38,198 bases of DNA, taken from NCBI RefSeq assembly GCF_021991635.1, contig NZ_JAFFJA010000058.1, forward strand, positions 1 through 38,198, read 5' to 3'. The notes under the pieces were generated by a model. It was given only the letters and a program-made list of their open reading frames with translations. It was not told the origin of the DNA and made no database searches. The position numbers were made by a program, and so were the translations under genes. Below, piece after piece: positions 25,472 to 31,846 of this stretch. This DNA is from Tepidanaerobacter sp. GT38. GTDB taxonomy: Bacteria > Bacillota > Thermosediminibacteria > Thermosediminibacterales > Tepidanaerobacteraceae. Within the stretch, counting starts at the first letter, position 1, and each line of letters starts with the position of its first letter.

Positions 25472-25497
25472 TTTGGGGCGAATTCGCCCCAAATTTT
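25472..25497 (+). terminator. Terminator after ispH/S1
   Basis: TTTGGGGCGAA and TTCGCCCCAAA (25472-25493) form a perfect palindrome followed by TTTTG. It lies just upstream of the fni SD. Confidence 0.75.
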
Positions 25498-25522
25498 GTT
25501 CCTACGGAGGTATATAAATTAT

Positions 25523-26566
25523 ATGAATGAAACCAGGAAATTGAGAAAAAATGAACATATAAAATACAGCTTGTTATTAGAAAAAAAGTTAAAAAGAAAT
25601 GTATTTAAAGATATTACGATATTGCACAATTGTTTATCTGAAGTAAATTTAAATGAAATAGATCTTTCCACGAACTTACAAGGTATAAATCTCGCAAATC
25701 CAATAATTATAAATGCTATGACAGGTGGAACGCAGGAAGGTGAAAAAATAAATCGCCAGCTTGCTATGATTGCAAAAAAATTAAACTTAGCCATGGCTGT
25801 AGGATCACAAAAAATAGCACTTGAAAATCCGAACTCAATCAGAAGTTTCAAAATAGTAAGAGATATAAATCCGGATGGCATTATTTTTGCTAATCTAGGT
25901 GCAGATGCTACGGTAGAAGAAGCAAATAAGGCTGTTGAAATGATAGATGCGAATGCGCTTCAATTACATCTTAATGTTCCTCAAGAAATAGTGATGAGGG
26001 AAGGGCGAAGAAACTTCAAAGGTACAGTTGAAAACATATCTCATATTATAAAAAACATAAATGTTCCAGTGATAGTTAAAGAGGTTGGATTTGGAATAGC
26101 AAAAGAAGAGGCCATTACACTTGTTGAAAGAGGCGTAAAGATCATTGATGTGGGCGGAAATGGAGGTACAAACTTTATTGCTGTTGAGAATTTAAGAAGA
26201 AAATCGAGAGTATTTAAACATTTTGAGAAGTGGGGCATACCTACACCTGTAAGTTTAATAGAAGTTGTAAAAGCTGTTGGTGATACAGCTGATGTTATAG
26301 CCTCAGGTGGGTTAAAGAATGGCTTTGATGCTGCAAAATCATTAGCTCTAGGAGCAAATGCAGTTGCCTATGCAGGACATTTTTTGCAAATATTGTGCAA
26401 TAGAGGGCCTTCCGGCCTTGAAAAACATATATTACAAATAGAAAAAGAAATAAGATATATCATGGCAATGGCAGGAGCAAGAAAGATTTCAGAACTTAAA
26501 AAGCGTCCCGTAATTATTGAAGGAAAAACATACCACTGGCTTAAAAACCGAGGAATATTTATTTAA
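25523..26566 (+). CDS. fni: Isopentenyl-diphosphate delta-isomerase, type 2 (FMN)
   Basis: It interconverts IPP and DMAPP using reduced FMN in a TIM barrel. RKNEHIKYSL at the N-terminus, INAMTGGT, MAVGSQKIAL, QLHLNVPQE and GGNGGTNF are the family blocks; 347 residues is typical. The frame extends back to 25421 through the terminator, so ATG 25523 behind TACGGAGGTAT is the start. It follows ispH, so both isoprenoid genes are grouped. No classical terminator is seen afterwards. Confidence 0.95.
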   Translation: MNETRKLRKNEHIKYSLLLEKKLKRNVFKDITILHNCLSEVNLNEIDLSTNLQGINLANPIIINAMTGGTQEGEKINRQLAMIAKKLNLAMAVGSQKIALENPNSIRSFKIVRDINPDGIIFANLGADATVEEANKAVEMIDANALQLHLNVPQEIVMREGRRNFKGTVENISHIIKNINVPVIVKEVGFGIAKEEAITLVERGVKIIDVGGNGGTNFIAVENLRRKSRVFKHFEKWGIPTPVSLIEVVKAVGDTADVIASGGLKNGFDAAKSLALGANAVAYAGHFLQILCNRGPSGLEKHILQIEKEIRYIMAMAGARKISELKKRPVIIEGKTYHWLKNRGIFI

Positions 26567-26618
26567 CATACGATAAACTCAGTTCTCATGTGTTAAGTAA
26601 GGATTTTTAGTTTTTCTA

Positions 26619-26646
26619 TTGACAAACCACAATAATCTGCTACAAT
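26619..26646 (+). promoter_or_regulatory. Sigma-A promoter for speD
   Basis: A perfect TTGACA (26619-26624) is followed after 16 bases by TACAAT (26641-26646). The leader to the speD ATG would be about 45 bases. Confidence 0.8.
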
Positions 26647-26690
26647 TTAATTTGATTGAAAAAAATAATATCAAAAGTAAGGGGGTATTG

Positions 26691-26702
26691 ATGGACAAAT
26701 GA
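26691..26702 (+). promoter_or_regulatory. Mini-ORF (Met-Asp-Lys-stop) overlapping the speD start
   Basis: ATG GAC AAA TGA at 26691-26702 has its stop overlapping the speD ATG (26699) in an ATGA arrangement. The GGGGG at 26681-26685 is five bases before the mini-ORF ATG but 13 before speD, so ribosomes would be expected to load at the mini-ORF first. TTG 26688 is in the same frame. Coupled or attenuated translation of speD is inferred. Confidence 0.5.
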
Positions 26703-27076
26703 AAAACTTAGGCCGCCATATATTGGCTGAAGTTTACGATTGTGATCCAAATATCTTAAATGACAGAGATTTAATCGAAGAAATCTTAGTCAAAGCAGCT
26801 TTAGAAGCAGGAGCTGAAGTTAGAGAGGTTGCGTTTCACAAGTTTAGTCCTCAAGGAGTAAGTGGTGTAGTAGTTATATCTGAATCGCACCTCGCCATCC
26901 ATACCTGGCCTGAACTGGGATATGCCGCTGTTGACGTTTTCACCTGCGGCGACAGGGTTAACCCATGGGATGCCTGTAATTATATTTCAGATGGGCTTCG
27001 CTCAAAACACATGGACGCAACGGAAGTCAAAAGAGGTCTGTTTGATGAGCAGCCCGTAAAGGTGATAAACTTTTAA
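26699..27076 (+). CDS. speD: S-adenosylmethionine decarboxylase proenzyme (pyruvoyl type)
   Basis: It supplies decarboxylated SAM to SpeE. The 125-residue proenzyme self-cleaves before S63 in [13 protein letters not shown] to create the pyruvoyl group; H68 and C83 (FTCGD) are the other catalytic residues. The N-terminus [11 protein letters not shown] matches the class 1B bacterial enzyme. The start is ATG 26699; its SD is distant and a three-codon mini-ORF intervenes. It is unlinked to speE-speB by 8 kb and has its own promoter. Confidence 0.95.
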   Translation: MKNLGRHILAEVYDCDPNILNDRDLIEEILVKAALEAGAEVREVAFHKFSPQGVSGVVVISESHLAIHTWPELGYAAVDVFTCGDRVNPWDACNYISDGLRSKHMDATEVKRGLFDEQPVKVINF

Positions 27077-27127
27077 AGGTAGGAGATATTTTGAGTAGTA
27101 CAAAGTACTATAATTTTGATTATGTCT

Positions 27128-27171
27128 AGCAGAAAAAATGCGTGAACAAAAGTCGCGCATTTTTCTGCTTT
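27128..27171 (+). terminator. Terminator after speD
   Basis: AGCAGAAAAAATGCG (27128-27142) pairs with CGCATTTTTCTGCT (27156-27169) with one bulged A. The T-rich 3' arm supplies the U run; the A-rich 5' arm could also stop minus-strand transcription. Confidence 0.75.
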
Positions 27172-27234
27172 ATGGTATAAAAACCTGAAATGTGGTTATA
27201 TTATATTAGTGAAGACCCCCTTTACATTTAGCCC

Positions 27235-27275
27235 CCATGATACATTAAAATATTAATGTATCATGGATTTTTTTG
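27235..27275 (+). terminator. Second strong terminator-like hairpin, in the cheR leader
   Basis: CCATGATACATTAA (27235-27248) pairs perfectly with TTAATGTATCATGG (27253-27266) around AATA, followed by a run of seven T. It is about 65 bases past the speD terminator and just upstream of cheR, so it ends a short independent RNA or attenuates the cheR transcript. Confidence 0.75.
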
Positions 27276-27322
27276 TCCACTTTAGCTATAATTATATTTA
27301 ATATAATTTAGGGGGTTATATA

Positions 27323-28096
27323 TTGAATTATAATGAGTTTACCATAGAAATCAAGAAGATATGTAATATAGATTTATCGAGTTATAAGGAAAAACAAATG
27401 AAGCGGCGGATAGAGTCGCTTATGAAGCGGAACGGCCACGATAGCTATAACACGTATATTGAGCTTTTAAAAAATAGCAAACAGCATTTAAACGAGTTTT
27501 TAAACTATATTACAATAAATGTCTCGGAATTCTTTAGGAATCCTGCTCAATGGCTGGTATTAGAACAAGAAATCATACCTGAACTGTTAAAAAACAAAAG
27601 CAAATTAAAAATATGGAGTTCTGCATGTTCAACAGGGGAAGAGCCTTACTCCTTAGCCATGCTTTTACATAAAATGATGATTACAAACAAGATTGAGATA
27701 ATAGCCAGTGATATAGATAAAGATGCTGTTGAAAAAGCAAAGCAGGGGATTTATACTGCAAAGGCAATCGCTAATGTTCCAGGAGAAATGGTAAGGGCTT
27801 ATTTTATTAAGGAAAAAGATGATTATATTATAAAGGATCAAATAAAAAAAATGGTAGATTTTAGAATCCTAAATTTACTGGAAGATAAATTTCCAAATGA
27901 TTGTGATCTAATATTATGCAGAAACGTAATGATATATTTTACTGAAGATACGAAGGAAAAATTGTACAAGAAGTTTTACAATGCTCTGTCAAATGGGGGC
28001 ATATTTTTTGTGGGAAGCACCGAACAAATATTAATGCCCCATAAATATGGATTTATAAATCGCAAAAGCTTTTTTTATCAAAGAATTATTGATTGA
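27323..28096 (+). CDS. cheR: CheR-type protein-glutamate O-methyltransferase
   Basis: It methylates chemoreceptor glutamates with SAM. The N-terminal helical domain (residues 1-70) has YKEKQMKRRIESLMKRNG; FLNYITINVSEFFRNP leads into the SAM domain with IWSSACSTGEEPYSLAM, then ASDIDKDAVEKA, DLILCRNVMIYF and GGIFFVGSTEQ. The 257 residues are full length. TTG 27323 follows TTAGGGGGTT. No other chemotaxis gene is nearby; it stands alone between speD and metF, behind a possible attenuator. Confidence 0.9.
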   Translation: MNYNEFTIEIKKICNIDLSSYKEKQMKRRIESLMKRNGHDSYNTYIELLKNSKQHLNEFLNYITINVSEFFRNPAQWLVLEQEIIPELLKNKSKLKIWSSACSTGEEPYSLAMLLHKMMITNKIEIIASDIDKDAVEKAKQGIYTAKAIANVPGEMVRAYFIKEKDDYIIKDQIKKMVDFRILNLLEDKFPNDCDLILCRNVMIYFTEDTKEKLYKKFYNALSNGGIFFVGSTEQILMPHKYGFINRKSFFYQRIID

Positions 28097-28100
28097 GAAC

Positions 28101-28212
28101 ATGTAAGCTATAGGTGTGATTTCCTATAATATGGAAAATAAAATTTCCCGGGACATAGCAAAATTCGATAAACATATAACATTTTTATATATTATTTACC
28201 TATAGCTTACAT
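28101..28212. repeat. 112-bp segment bounded by 14-base perfect inverted repeats
   Basis: ATGTAAGCTATAGG (28101-28114) recurs as its exact reverse complement CCTATAGCTTACAT (28199-28212). The 84-base interior has a smaller TTTCC/GGAAA hairpin and no ORF. It lies between the convergent cheR and metF genes. There is no clear target duplication or T run next to the ends, so it may be a MITE-like relic or a long RNA closing stem. Confidence 0.6.
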
Positions 28213-28234
28213 ATAACGTCAAAATCAGCGTATT

Positions 28235-29800
28235 TTACGGCTTTTTAGAATCAACTCTTTCAATTCCGTACTTCTTGGCATTATGATCCCTTCCTAAATA
28301 GAGGTTTAGCCAAGAAGAGGTTTGATTTAATTCAACGTTCCATGGTGGTATTACCTCATGATCTAAGTAGTGTTCTTTACCACGTGATTTAAGTCTTGAA
28401 TAAGCCCTTACATAAACACATTTTTTCCTGCCGGGATAAACTTCACACCAACCATCATAGCTTCCACCACAGGCACCATTTCTAATATTTTTGGGACATT
28501 GTGACATTGGGCATAGATAGGCTAAGTCTGGCAACGCACAGTCTCCACAATTCTTGCAATCATAAAGTATGGTCTTAGATAAATGTTCTACAAAATGAAA
28601 AGGCCTTTCCAACGGTGTTCCATCTACCATCTTGGCAATGGCTTTCATCGGTTTCCAAAAAGGAGTGCCGGGTTCAAGCATGAGCTCGTGAACAAAATTT
28701 GATAAAGGGTAAACGAATTCTACTTTGGCGTCGAGAGGTCTTCCCTTACGATTGGTAATTTTGTCAGAGTTTAGGCCAGTTTTTTCATCTTTTTCAAAAT
28801 AGTAAAAGCCGTTAGGCATAGGATAATCAAAATCAGAAATTAAACTTTGCCAATCTTTACTCAATTCTTCACCTTTATCAATTATATATTCTATGTCTTC
28901 ATATTTTGTACCATGGCCACCGATATGAACCCCTGCATAACCCATACCTTTCATTATCGCATACATTTTTGCCGCTCTGAGAAGCCTTGCTTCTTTTCCT
29001 TTGTCAGGAGCTTTACTTTCTTCCTCAAGCTCTGCTAGCAATTTATCAGTAACGACACAGCCCGGAATCTTATTTTGATTCATTAATTTTGCTGTTCCAT
29101 AAGTGAGTACATAAATATTTCCTATTAAGGGGATATCCCAATTGTTGAGTTTAACAAATTGAATTAATTCGTGAATTTTTCTTGCATCAAAGCCAATTTG
29201 ACTTACAATAAATTTAGCTCCAGAAGTAATTTTCATTTTTAACTTGTAGTACTGACACATTAATTCTGCTTCTGTCTTTTTAAACGGCGAGCAAACGGCT
29301 CCAGCAAAAAAGTCGCTAGGTTTGTGTTTGACAGTTCCCTTAGGCACCTTATATTCCAAACCTTCATTCATGGCAGATATCATCGTTAAAACATGCATTG
29401 GTTCAAGATCAAAAACGGGTCTTGCTTTGCCGAAGAAGCCCGAATATATATAGTCACCAGTCATAACTAGTAAATTTCTAACTCCAACCCTATCTAAAGC
29501 ATAGAGTAAGCTTTCAATTTGATTACTGTTTTTATCCTTGCAGGTAAAATGAACTAATGGCTCAATCCCCATTTTTACTATTTCAGCAGCTAGTATTTCA
29601 GGTGAAATCGCTGGGTTTCCGCCTGGATTATCGGTTAGTGTCAATGCGTGAATTTTTCCGCCTTTTGAGGCTTTCTCAGCGTTTAATATTACATCGGTTT
29701 GAGCCTTTTCGTGAGCTCCTCTTCCGGGAACAAGTTCCCATGTAACTGACATGATATTTTTATCCAGGAGAGATTCCTTAAATTTATTTAATTTCTCCAT
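28235..29800 (-). CDS. metF: Methylenetetrahydrofolate reductase with MetV-like C-terminal cysteine domain
   Basis: The 521 residues hold an N-terminal MTHFR barrel (about 15-310: VTWELVPGRGAHE, LTLTDNPGGNPA, FTCKDKN, LLVMTGDY) reducing methylene-THF to methyl-THF. A C-terminal MetV/MTHFR_C domain (about 350-500) carries C415, C418, C421, C430, C435, C444, C452 and C461, probably for Fe-S or zinc. In acetogens MetV is often a separate subunit; here it is fused. The start is the ATG at 29800 behind AAAGGTAGTGA. It could feed methionine synthesis or the methyl branch of the Wood-Ljungdahl pathway; no other genes of that pathway are in the window. Confidence 0.9.
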   Translation of the reverse strand: MEKLNKFKESLLDKNIMSVTWELVPGRGAHEKAQTDVILNAEKASKGGKIHALTLTDNPGGNPAISPEILAAEIVKMGIEPLVHFTCKDKNSNQIESLLYALDRVGVRNLLVMTGDYIYSGFFGKARPVFDLEPMHVLTMISAMNEGLEYKVPKGTVKHKPSDFFAGAVCSPFKKTEAELMCQYYKLKMKITSGAKFIVSQIGFDARKIHELIQFVKLNNWDIPLIGNIYVLTYGTAKLMNQNKIPGCVVTDKLLAELEEESKAPDKGKEARLLRAAKMYAIMKGMGYAGVHIGGHGTKYEDIEYIIDKGEELSKDWQSLISDFDYPMPNGFYYFEKDEKTGLNSDKITNRKGRPLDAKVEFVYPLSNFVHELMLEPGTPFWKPMKAIAKMVDGTPLERPFHFVEHLSKTILYDCKNCGDCALPDLAYLCPMSQCPKNIRNGACGGSYDGWCEVYPGRKKCVYVRAYSRLKSRGKEHYLDHEVIPPWNVELNQTSSWLNLYLGRDHNAKKYGIERVDSKKP

Positions 29801-29860
29801 ATTTTCACTACCTTTCTAAAAGTTTACTGTATATTAAGATAAAAATCGAAGGTTGTTAAT

Positions 29861-29935
29861 ATTTGCAAAAATTAAAATGCAAATAGTCGAATTCAATCGT
29901 AAAGATAAAAATAACTACAGTAAAGAACTGCAGTT
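29861..29935 (-). promoter_or_regulatory. Structured 5' leader of metF
   Basis: The roughly 160-base leader holds two inverted repeats: 29913-29921 with 29927-29935 (nine bases, one G-U) followed on the minus strand by a T-rich stretch, and ATTTGCA with TGCAAAT at 29861-29867/29878-29884. It may be an attenuator. I see no THF, SAM or cobalamin riboswitch consensus. Confidence 0.35.
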
Positions 29936-29965
29936 GATAAACTTTCTTAATTGATCTTGTCAACA

Positions 29966-29994
29966 ATTATACCATTAATTAAAGAATAAATCAA
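29966..29994 (-). promoter_or_regulatory. Sigma-A promoter for metF (minus strand)
   Basis: Reading the minus strand, TTGATT (29994-29989), 17 bases, then TATAAT (29971-29966). A perfect TTGACA also lies just downstream (29963-29958), with TATCAA 18 bases after it, as a weaker second option. Confidence 0.7.
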
Positions 29995-30240
29995 TGTCTG
30001 CAAGATGGAAAATATGCTAAAATCTTAAATGCCTAAAAAGCAAATTAATTTTAGAATTTTTTAACGTAACTTAGCTAATATTTTATTACTACACAGTAGG
30101 CTATTATATGGTGACTCTGGACTATAACCTGTTATCACAGGTTGAACATATGTTAGATGAAGTAAATTACTGTGATCAGTTTGGGTTTAGCAGATGAGCC
30201 ACAACAGAAAGTGACCCACATTTAGTTCCATTATTTGTGA
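29995..30240. other. Intergenic AT-rich segment, no convincing gene
   Basis: This holds several small inverted repeats, the clearest being AACCTGT-TATC-ACAGGTT (30126-30143). A 29-codon ORF at 30108-30197 (MVTLDYNLLSQVEHM... ending FGFSR) has no Shine-Dalgarno sequence; it may be a relic of a transposase-like gene, but I cannot support that. Nothing else is recognisable. Confidence 0.4.
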
Positions 30241-30274
30241 AATTGTGATAAAATAAATACAAGGTAATCGGAAG

Positions 30275-30325
30275 AGCAGGGTGTGGTTGCCGCCCCATTT
30301 CCTAAATGGAAGGGGGGTGGTGGCT
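30275..30325 (+). promoter_or_regulatory. Toxin mRNA leader: 5'-3' pairing element and sequestered SD
   Basis: AGCAGGGTG (30275-30283) is exactly complementary to CACCCTGCT (30414-30422) in the terminator region, so the 5' end can pair with the 3' end. GCCGCCCCATTTCC (30289-30302) can pair with GGAAGGGGGGTGGTGGC (30308-30324), burying the Shine-Dalgarno sequence. Such folding is typical of type I toxin mRNAs. Confidence 0.6.
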
Positions 30326-30412
30326 ATGATAAATACATATGAGGCATTGTCGCTTATGATAATGTTTTCTATGTTAATCATAGCTGTCCTGGAATTTAGG
30401 ACAAAAAAATAA
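30326..30412 (+). CDS. Holin-like toxin peptide (28 residues), type I TA-like
   Basis: A short ORF behind GGAAGGGGGGTGG. The peptide starts MINTYEALSLMIMFSML and continues as a single hydrophobic helix ending in a charged EFRTKK tail. This matches the small putative holin-like toxin family (Hol_Tox), whose members begin M-x-x-YEAL-x-LM and act by inserting in the membrane. The strong SD appears locked in a hairpin, the stop lies in a bidirectional terminator, and a convergent promoter is present. Other short hydrophobic peptides are possible, but the N-terminal match and RNA architecture agree. It lies in an otherwise decayed accessory region. Confidence 0.8.
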   Translation: MINTYEALSLMIMFSMLIIAVLEFRTKK

Positions 30413-30446
30413 TCACCCTGCTTTGGCCGACGTAGGGTGATTATTT
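30407..30446. terminator. Bidirectional terminator shared by toxin and antisense RNA
   Basis: AAATAATCACCCT (30407-30419) pairs with AGGGTGATTATTT (30434-30446) around a 14-base loop. A/T-rich outer arms let it end transcripts from both directions, as in convergent type I TA loci. Confidence 0.85.
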
Positions 30447-30497
30447 AAAATTGCTCTACCTGCGGCAACCGCATACTTGCGGTTCCGATTACCTTTA
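30407..30497 (-). ncRNA. Putative antisense antitoxin RNA
   Basis: A minus-strand promoter (TTTACA 30530-30525, 16 bases, TATAAT 30508-30503) would launch an RNA near 30497 that ends at the shared terminator at 30407, about 90 nt. Its 5' portion folds as AACCGC-AAGTAT-GCGGTT (30485-30468), and it overlaps the last codons and terminator of the toxin mRNA. It has no ORF of note. Size, promoter and convergence fit a type I antitoxin; no expression evidence exists here. Confidence 0.65.
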
Positions 30498-30502
30498 TCT
30501 AT

Positions 30503-30530
30503 ATTATAGCATAAATTTTAAAATTGTAAA
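30503..30530 (-). promoter_or_regulatory. Sigma-A promoter of the antisense RNA
   Basis: On the minus strand TTTACA (30530-30525) and a perfect TATAAT (30508-30503) are 16 bases apart, directly outside the inverted duplication. Confidence 0.7.
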
Positions 30531-30682
30531 CAAAAACCGGCAAATTGATATGATACTTCCAAGTAGATCTAATATTAATTAGATTGACTATGAAAAAGAA
30601 AAAACTTATGAAATATAAGTTAGCTCATCTGATAGAAAAAATTGTGTGAAAGAAACTTTAAATAATACTTTATTTTAATTAA

Positions 30683-30886
30683 AACCAGGCTATTTTTAAT
30701 ATTTCGGGTTTAAATCCTAATGTTATGCTATAATTAGGTCTAGCTTATGGTATTGGCAAACCAGTGATTATTGTCAAAGATAATGAAACGAAAGTAATTA
30801 CTGATTTAGGAGGTATTGAATATATCGAATATGAACATGCTCATGATTTAATAACAAAATTATATAAAGCTTTGAGAGATCTATAA
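30683..30886 (+). pseudogene. 3' remnant of a TIR-like/nucleoside deoxyribosyltransferase-like gene with an in-frame stop
   Basis: One frame reads NQAIFNISGLNPNVML, then TAA at 30731-30733, then LGLAYGIGKPVIIVKD, through GGIEYIEYEHAHDLITKLYKALRDL to a TAA at 30884. The pattern (D/N)ISGLNPNVM-x-ELGLAYGIGKPVII is that of TIR-like and 2-deoxyribosyltransferase-fold proteins, where the missing residue is usually Glu; TAA is one base from GAA. No upstream N-terminal half survives and no start is present. Proteins of this fold often act in phage defence or nucleotide signalling, so a lost defence gene is a reasonable inference. Confidence 0.65.
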
Positions 30887-30946
30887 AAATATGAAAAAAT
30901 AATGGTCGCACCGTAGTTGGAGAGGAACGTTTGTTAAGAGAAAAAC

Positions 30947-30992
30947 ACCTCCAAAGAAGCACTATAAAGCTTCTTTGGAGGTATATTTTTTC
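30947..30992. terminator. Strong bidirectional terminator in the eroded region
   Basis: ACCTCCAAAGAAGC (30947-30960) pairs perfectly with GCTTCTTTGGAGGT (30969-30982) around ACTATAAA, followed by ATATTTTTTC. On the minus strand a GTGTTTTTC run follows, so it can work both ways. It lies between the two gene remnants. Confidence 0.85.
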
Positions 30993-31018
30993 AAAAAAAA
31001 AGAAAGGAGTGGAAAATC

Positions 31019-31090
31019 ATGAGCATAATGCTTGCAGTGCTCGTACTAATTTGGCAAGCAGTCATTTGCAAGACGATTGCTAGAGCTTAA
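31019..31090 (+). CDS. Possible 23-residue hydrophobic peptide
   Basis: ATG 31019 follows AAAGGAGTGG, a good SD, and encodes MSIMLAVLVLIWQAVICKTIARA with one hydrophobic stretch and a basic tail. It lies between a strong terminator and the recombinase stump. It may be a genuine small membrane peptide or simply decayed DNA; no family is recognised. Confidence 0.3.
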   Translation: MSIMLAVLVLIWQAVICKTIARA

Positions 31091-31093
31091 TGA

Positions 31094-31234
31094 GCATCCA
31101 AAAGTTACCTAGAACTATTAGGCCATGAAGATATTTGGCCCAGACTCAATATTTATAGCTATGTTGCTACTGAAATAAAAAGAAGAGCGACTGATAAACT
31201 AGATACGCTCTTTAAAAAAAACAGTTCTCTTTAA
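31094..31234 (+). pseudogene. C-terminal stump of a tyrosine recombinase (integrase)
   Basis: The frame reads ASKSYLELLGHEDIWPRLNIYSYV, then ATEIKRRATDKLDTLFK to a TAA at 31232. It preserves the conserved LLGHED histidine box and the catalytic tyrosine context (NIYSYV) of phage-type integrases. Everything upstream, including the R-x-x-R part, is gone; a TGA precedes the remnant. It lies 70 bases from the 3' end of tRNA-Lys, where integrases of this class commonly act, so it is probably a relic of an integrated element. Confidence 0.75.
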
Positions 31235-31270
31235 AAAAGAACAACTGCGGTAAACTCAAAAGATTTAATA

Positions 31271-31290
31271 TAAAAAAAGGCTTCAAAGCC
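31271..31290 (-). terminator. Terminator of the tRNA operon (minus strand)
   Basis: On the minus strand GGCTT-TG-AAGCC (31290-31279) is followed by seven T, just past the 3' end of tRNA-Lys. Confidence 0.8.
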
Positions 31291-31301
31291 AGTGTTTTCA
31301 A

Positions 31302-31377
31302 TGGTGGGCCATCAGGGACTCGAACCCGGGACACCCTGATTAAGAGTCAGGTGCTCTACCAACTGAGCTAATGGCCC
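31302..31377 (-). tRNA. tRNA-Lys (anticodon CUU)
   Basis: The minus strand folds into a 76-nt cloverleaf with encoded CCA. The acceptor stem is GGGCCAT/ATGGCCC, the D-arm GCTC...GAGC, the anticodon loop CTCTTAA with anticodon CTT, and the T-loop TTCGAGT. It is the last gene of a four-tRNA operon. One T-stem pair is mismatched (C-U). Confidence 0.95.
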
Positions 31378-31386
31378 ATATTTAAA

Positions 31387-31472
31387 TGGTGGAGAGGGGT
31401 GGATTCGAACCACCGAAGGCATTGCCAGCAGATTTACAGTCTGCCCCCTTTGGCCAGCTCGGGAACCTCTCC
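31387..31472 (-). tRNA. tRNA-Tyr (anticodon GUA)
   Basis: An 86-nt cloverleaf with encoded CCA and a long variable arm, as expected for bacterial tRNA-Tyr. The acceptor stem is GGAGAGG/CCTCTCC and the anticodon loop CTGTAAA. Confidence 0.95.
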
Positions 31473-31482
31473 TAGTTTTTTT

Positions 31483-31558
31483 TGGAGCCGACGATGGGAT
31501 TCGAACCCGCGACCTGCTGATTACAAATCAGCTGCTCTACCAGCTGAGCTACGTCGGC
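31483..31558 (-). tRNA. tRNA-Thr (anticodon UGU)
   Basis: A 76-nt cloverleaf with encoded CCA. The acceptor stem is GCCGACG/CGTCGGC, discriminator T, anticodon loop TTTGTAA, T-loop TTCGAAT. Confidence 0.95.
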
Positions 31559-31563
31559 AATAA

Positions 31564-31640
31564 TGGTGGGCCCACTAGGACTCGAACCTAGGACCGGCCG
31601 GTTATGAGCCGGCTGCTCTAACCGACTGAGCTATGGGCCC
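31564..31640 (-). tRNA. tRNA-Met (anticodon CAU)
   Basis: A 77-nt cloverleaf with encoded CCA. The acceptor stem is GGGCCCA/TGGGCCC, anticodon loop CTCATAA. A fully paired first base pair argues for an elongator rather than initiator tRNA; a tRNA-Ile with modified CAU cannot be ruled out by eye. It is the first gene of the operon. Confidence 0.93.
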
Positions 31641-31653
31641 GAACGCAATTATT

Positions 31654-31682
31654 AGTATACATGAAATTTATTTTTTCGTCAA
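31654..31682 (-). promoter_or_regulatory. Sigma-A promoter of the tRNA operon
   Basis: On the minus strand TTGACG (31682-31677), 17 bases, then TATACT (31659-31654), about 13 bases before the tRNA-Met 5' end. Confidence 0.85.
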
Positions 31683-31846
31683 GGCCCATATAGAAATTTT
31701 TTTTGATTCGATTTCAACAATGTAGGATTGTCTTATAAGTTAATTTTGGCTGTTAATATTTTATAAAGTCATGATGTACTTTGCACTTTATTCAAAAGCC
31801 TTACATAATTTAAGAACAGAAGCTTTTATAAGGGAGGCTAAATTAG

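Larger units (their letters stand above)
30261..30495. repeat. Inverted duplication flanking the toxin/antisense locus
   Basis: AAGGTAATCGGAA (30261-30273) reappears inverted as TTCCGATTACCTT (30483-30495), and GGTTGCCGC (30285-30293) as GCGGCAACC (30462-30470). The two convergent transcripts therefore begin with the same sequence modules, and AT-rich promoter-like DNA lies outside each copy. Confidence 0.8.

Noticed and set aside
26562-26612. Terminator after fni (TTAACATA/TGTGTTAA)
   Set aside because: The stem is short, mismatched and has a long loop; evidence is too weak to list.
30108-30197. 29-codon ORF MVTLDYNLL...FGFSR
   Set aside because: No Shine-Dalgarno sequence and no family recognised; it may be a transposase relic, but I cannot support that.
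30187-30381. Minus-strand 64-codon ORF across the toxin locus
   Set aside because: It runs opposite the toxin ORF and leader, lacks an SD, and the plus-strand peptide matches a known family.
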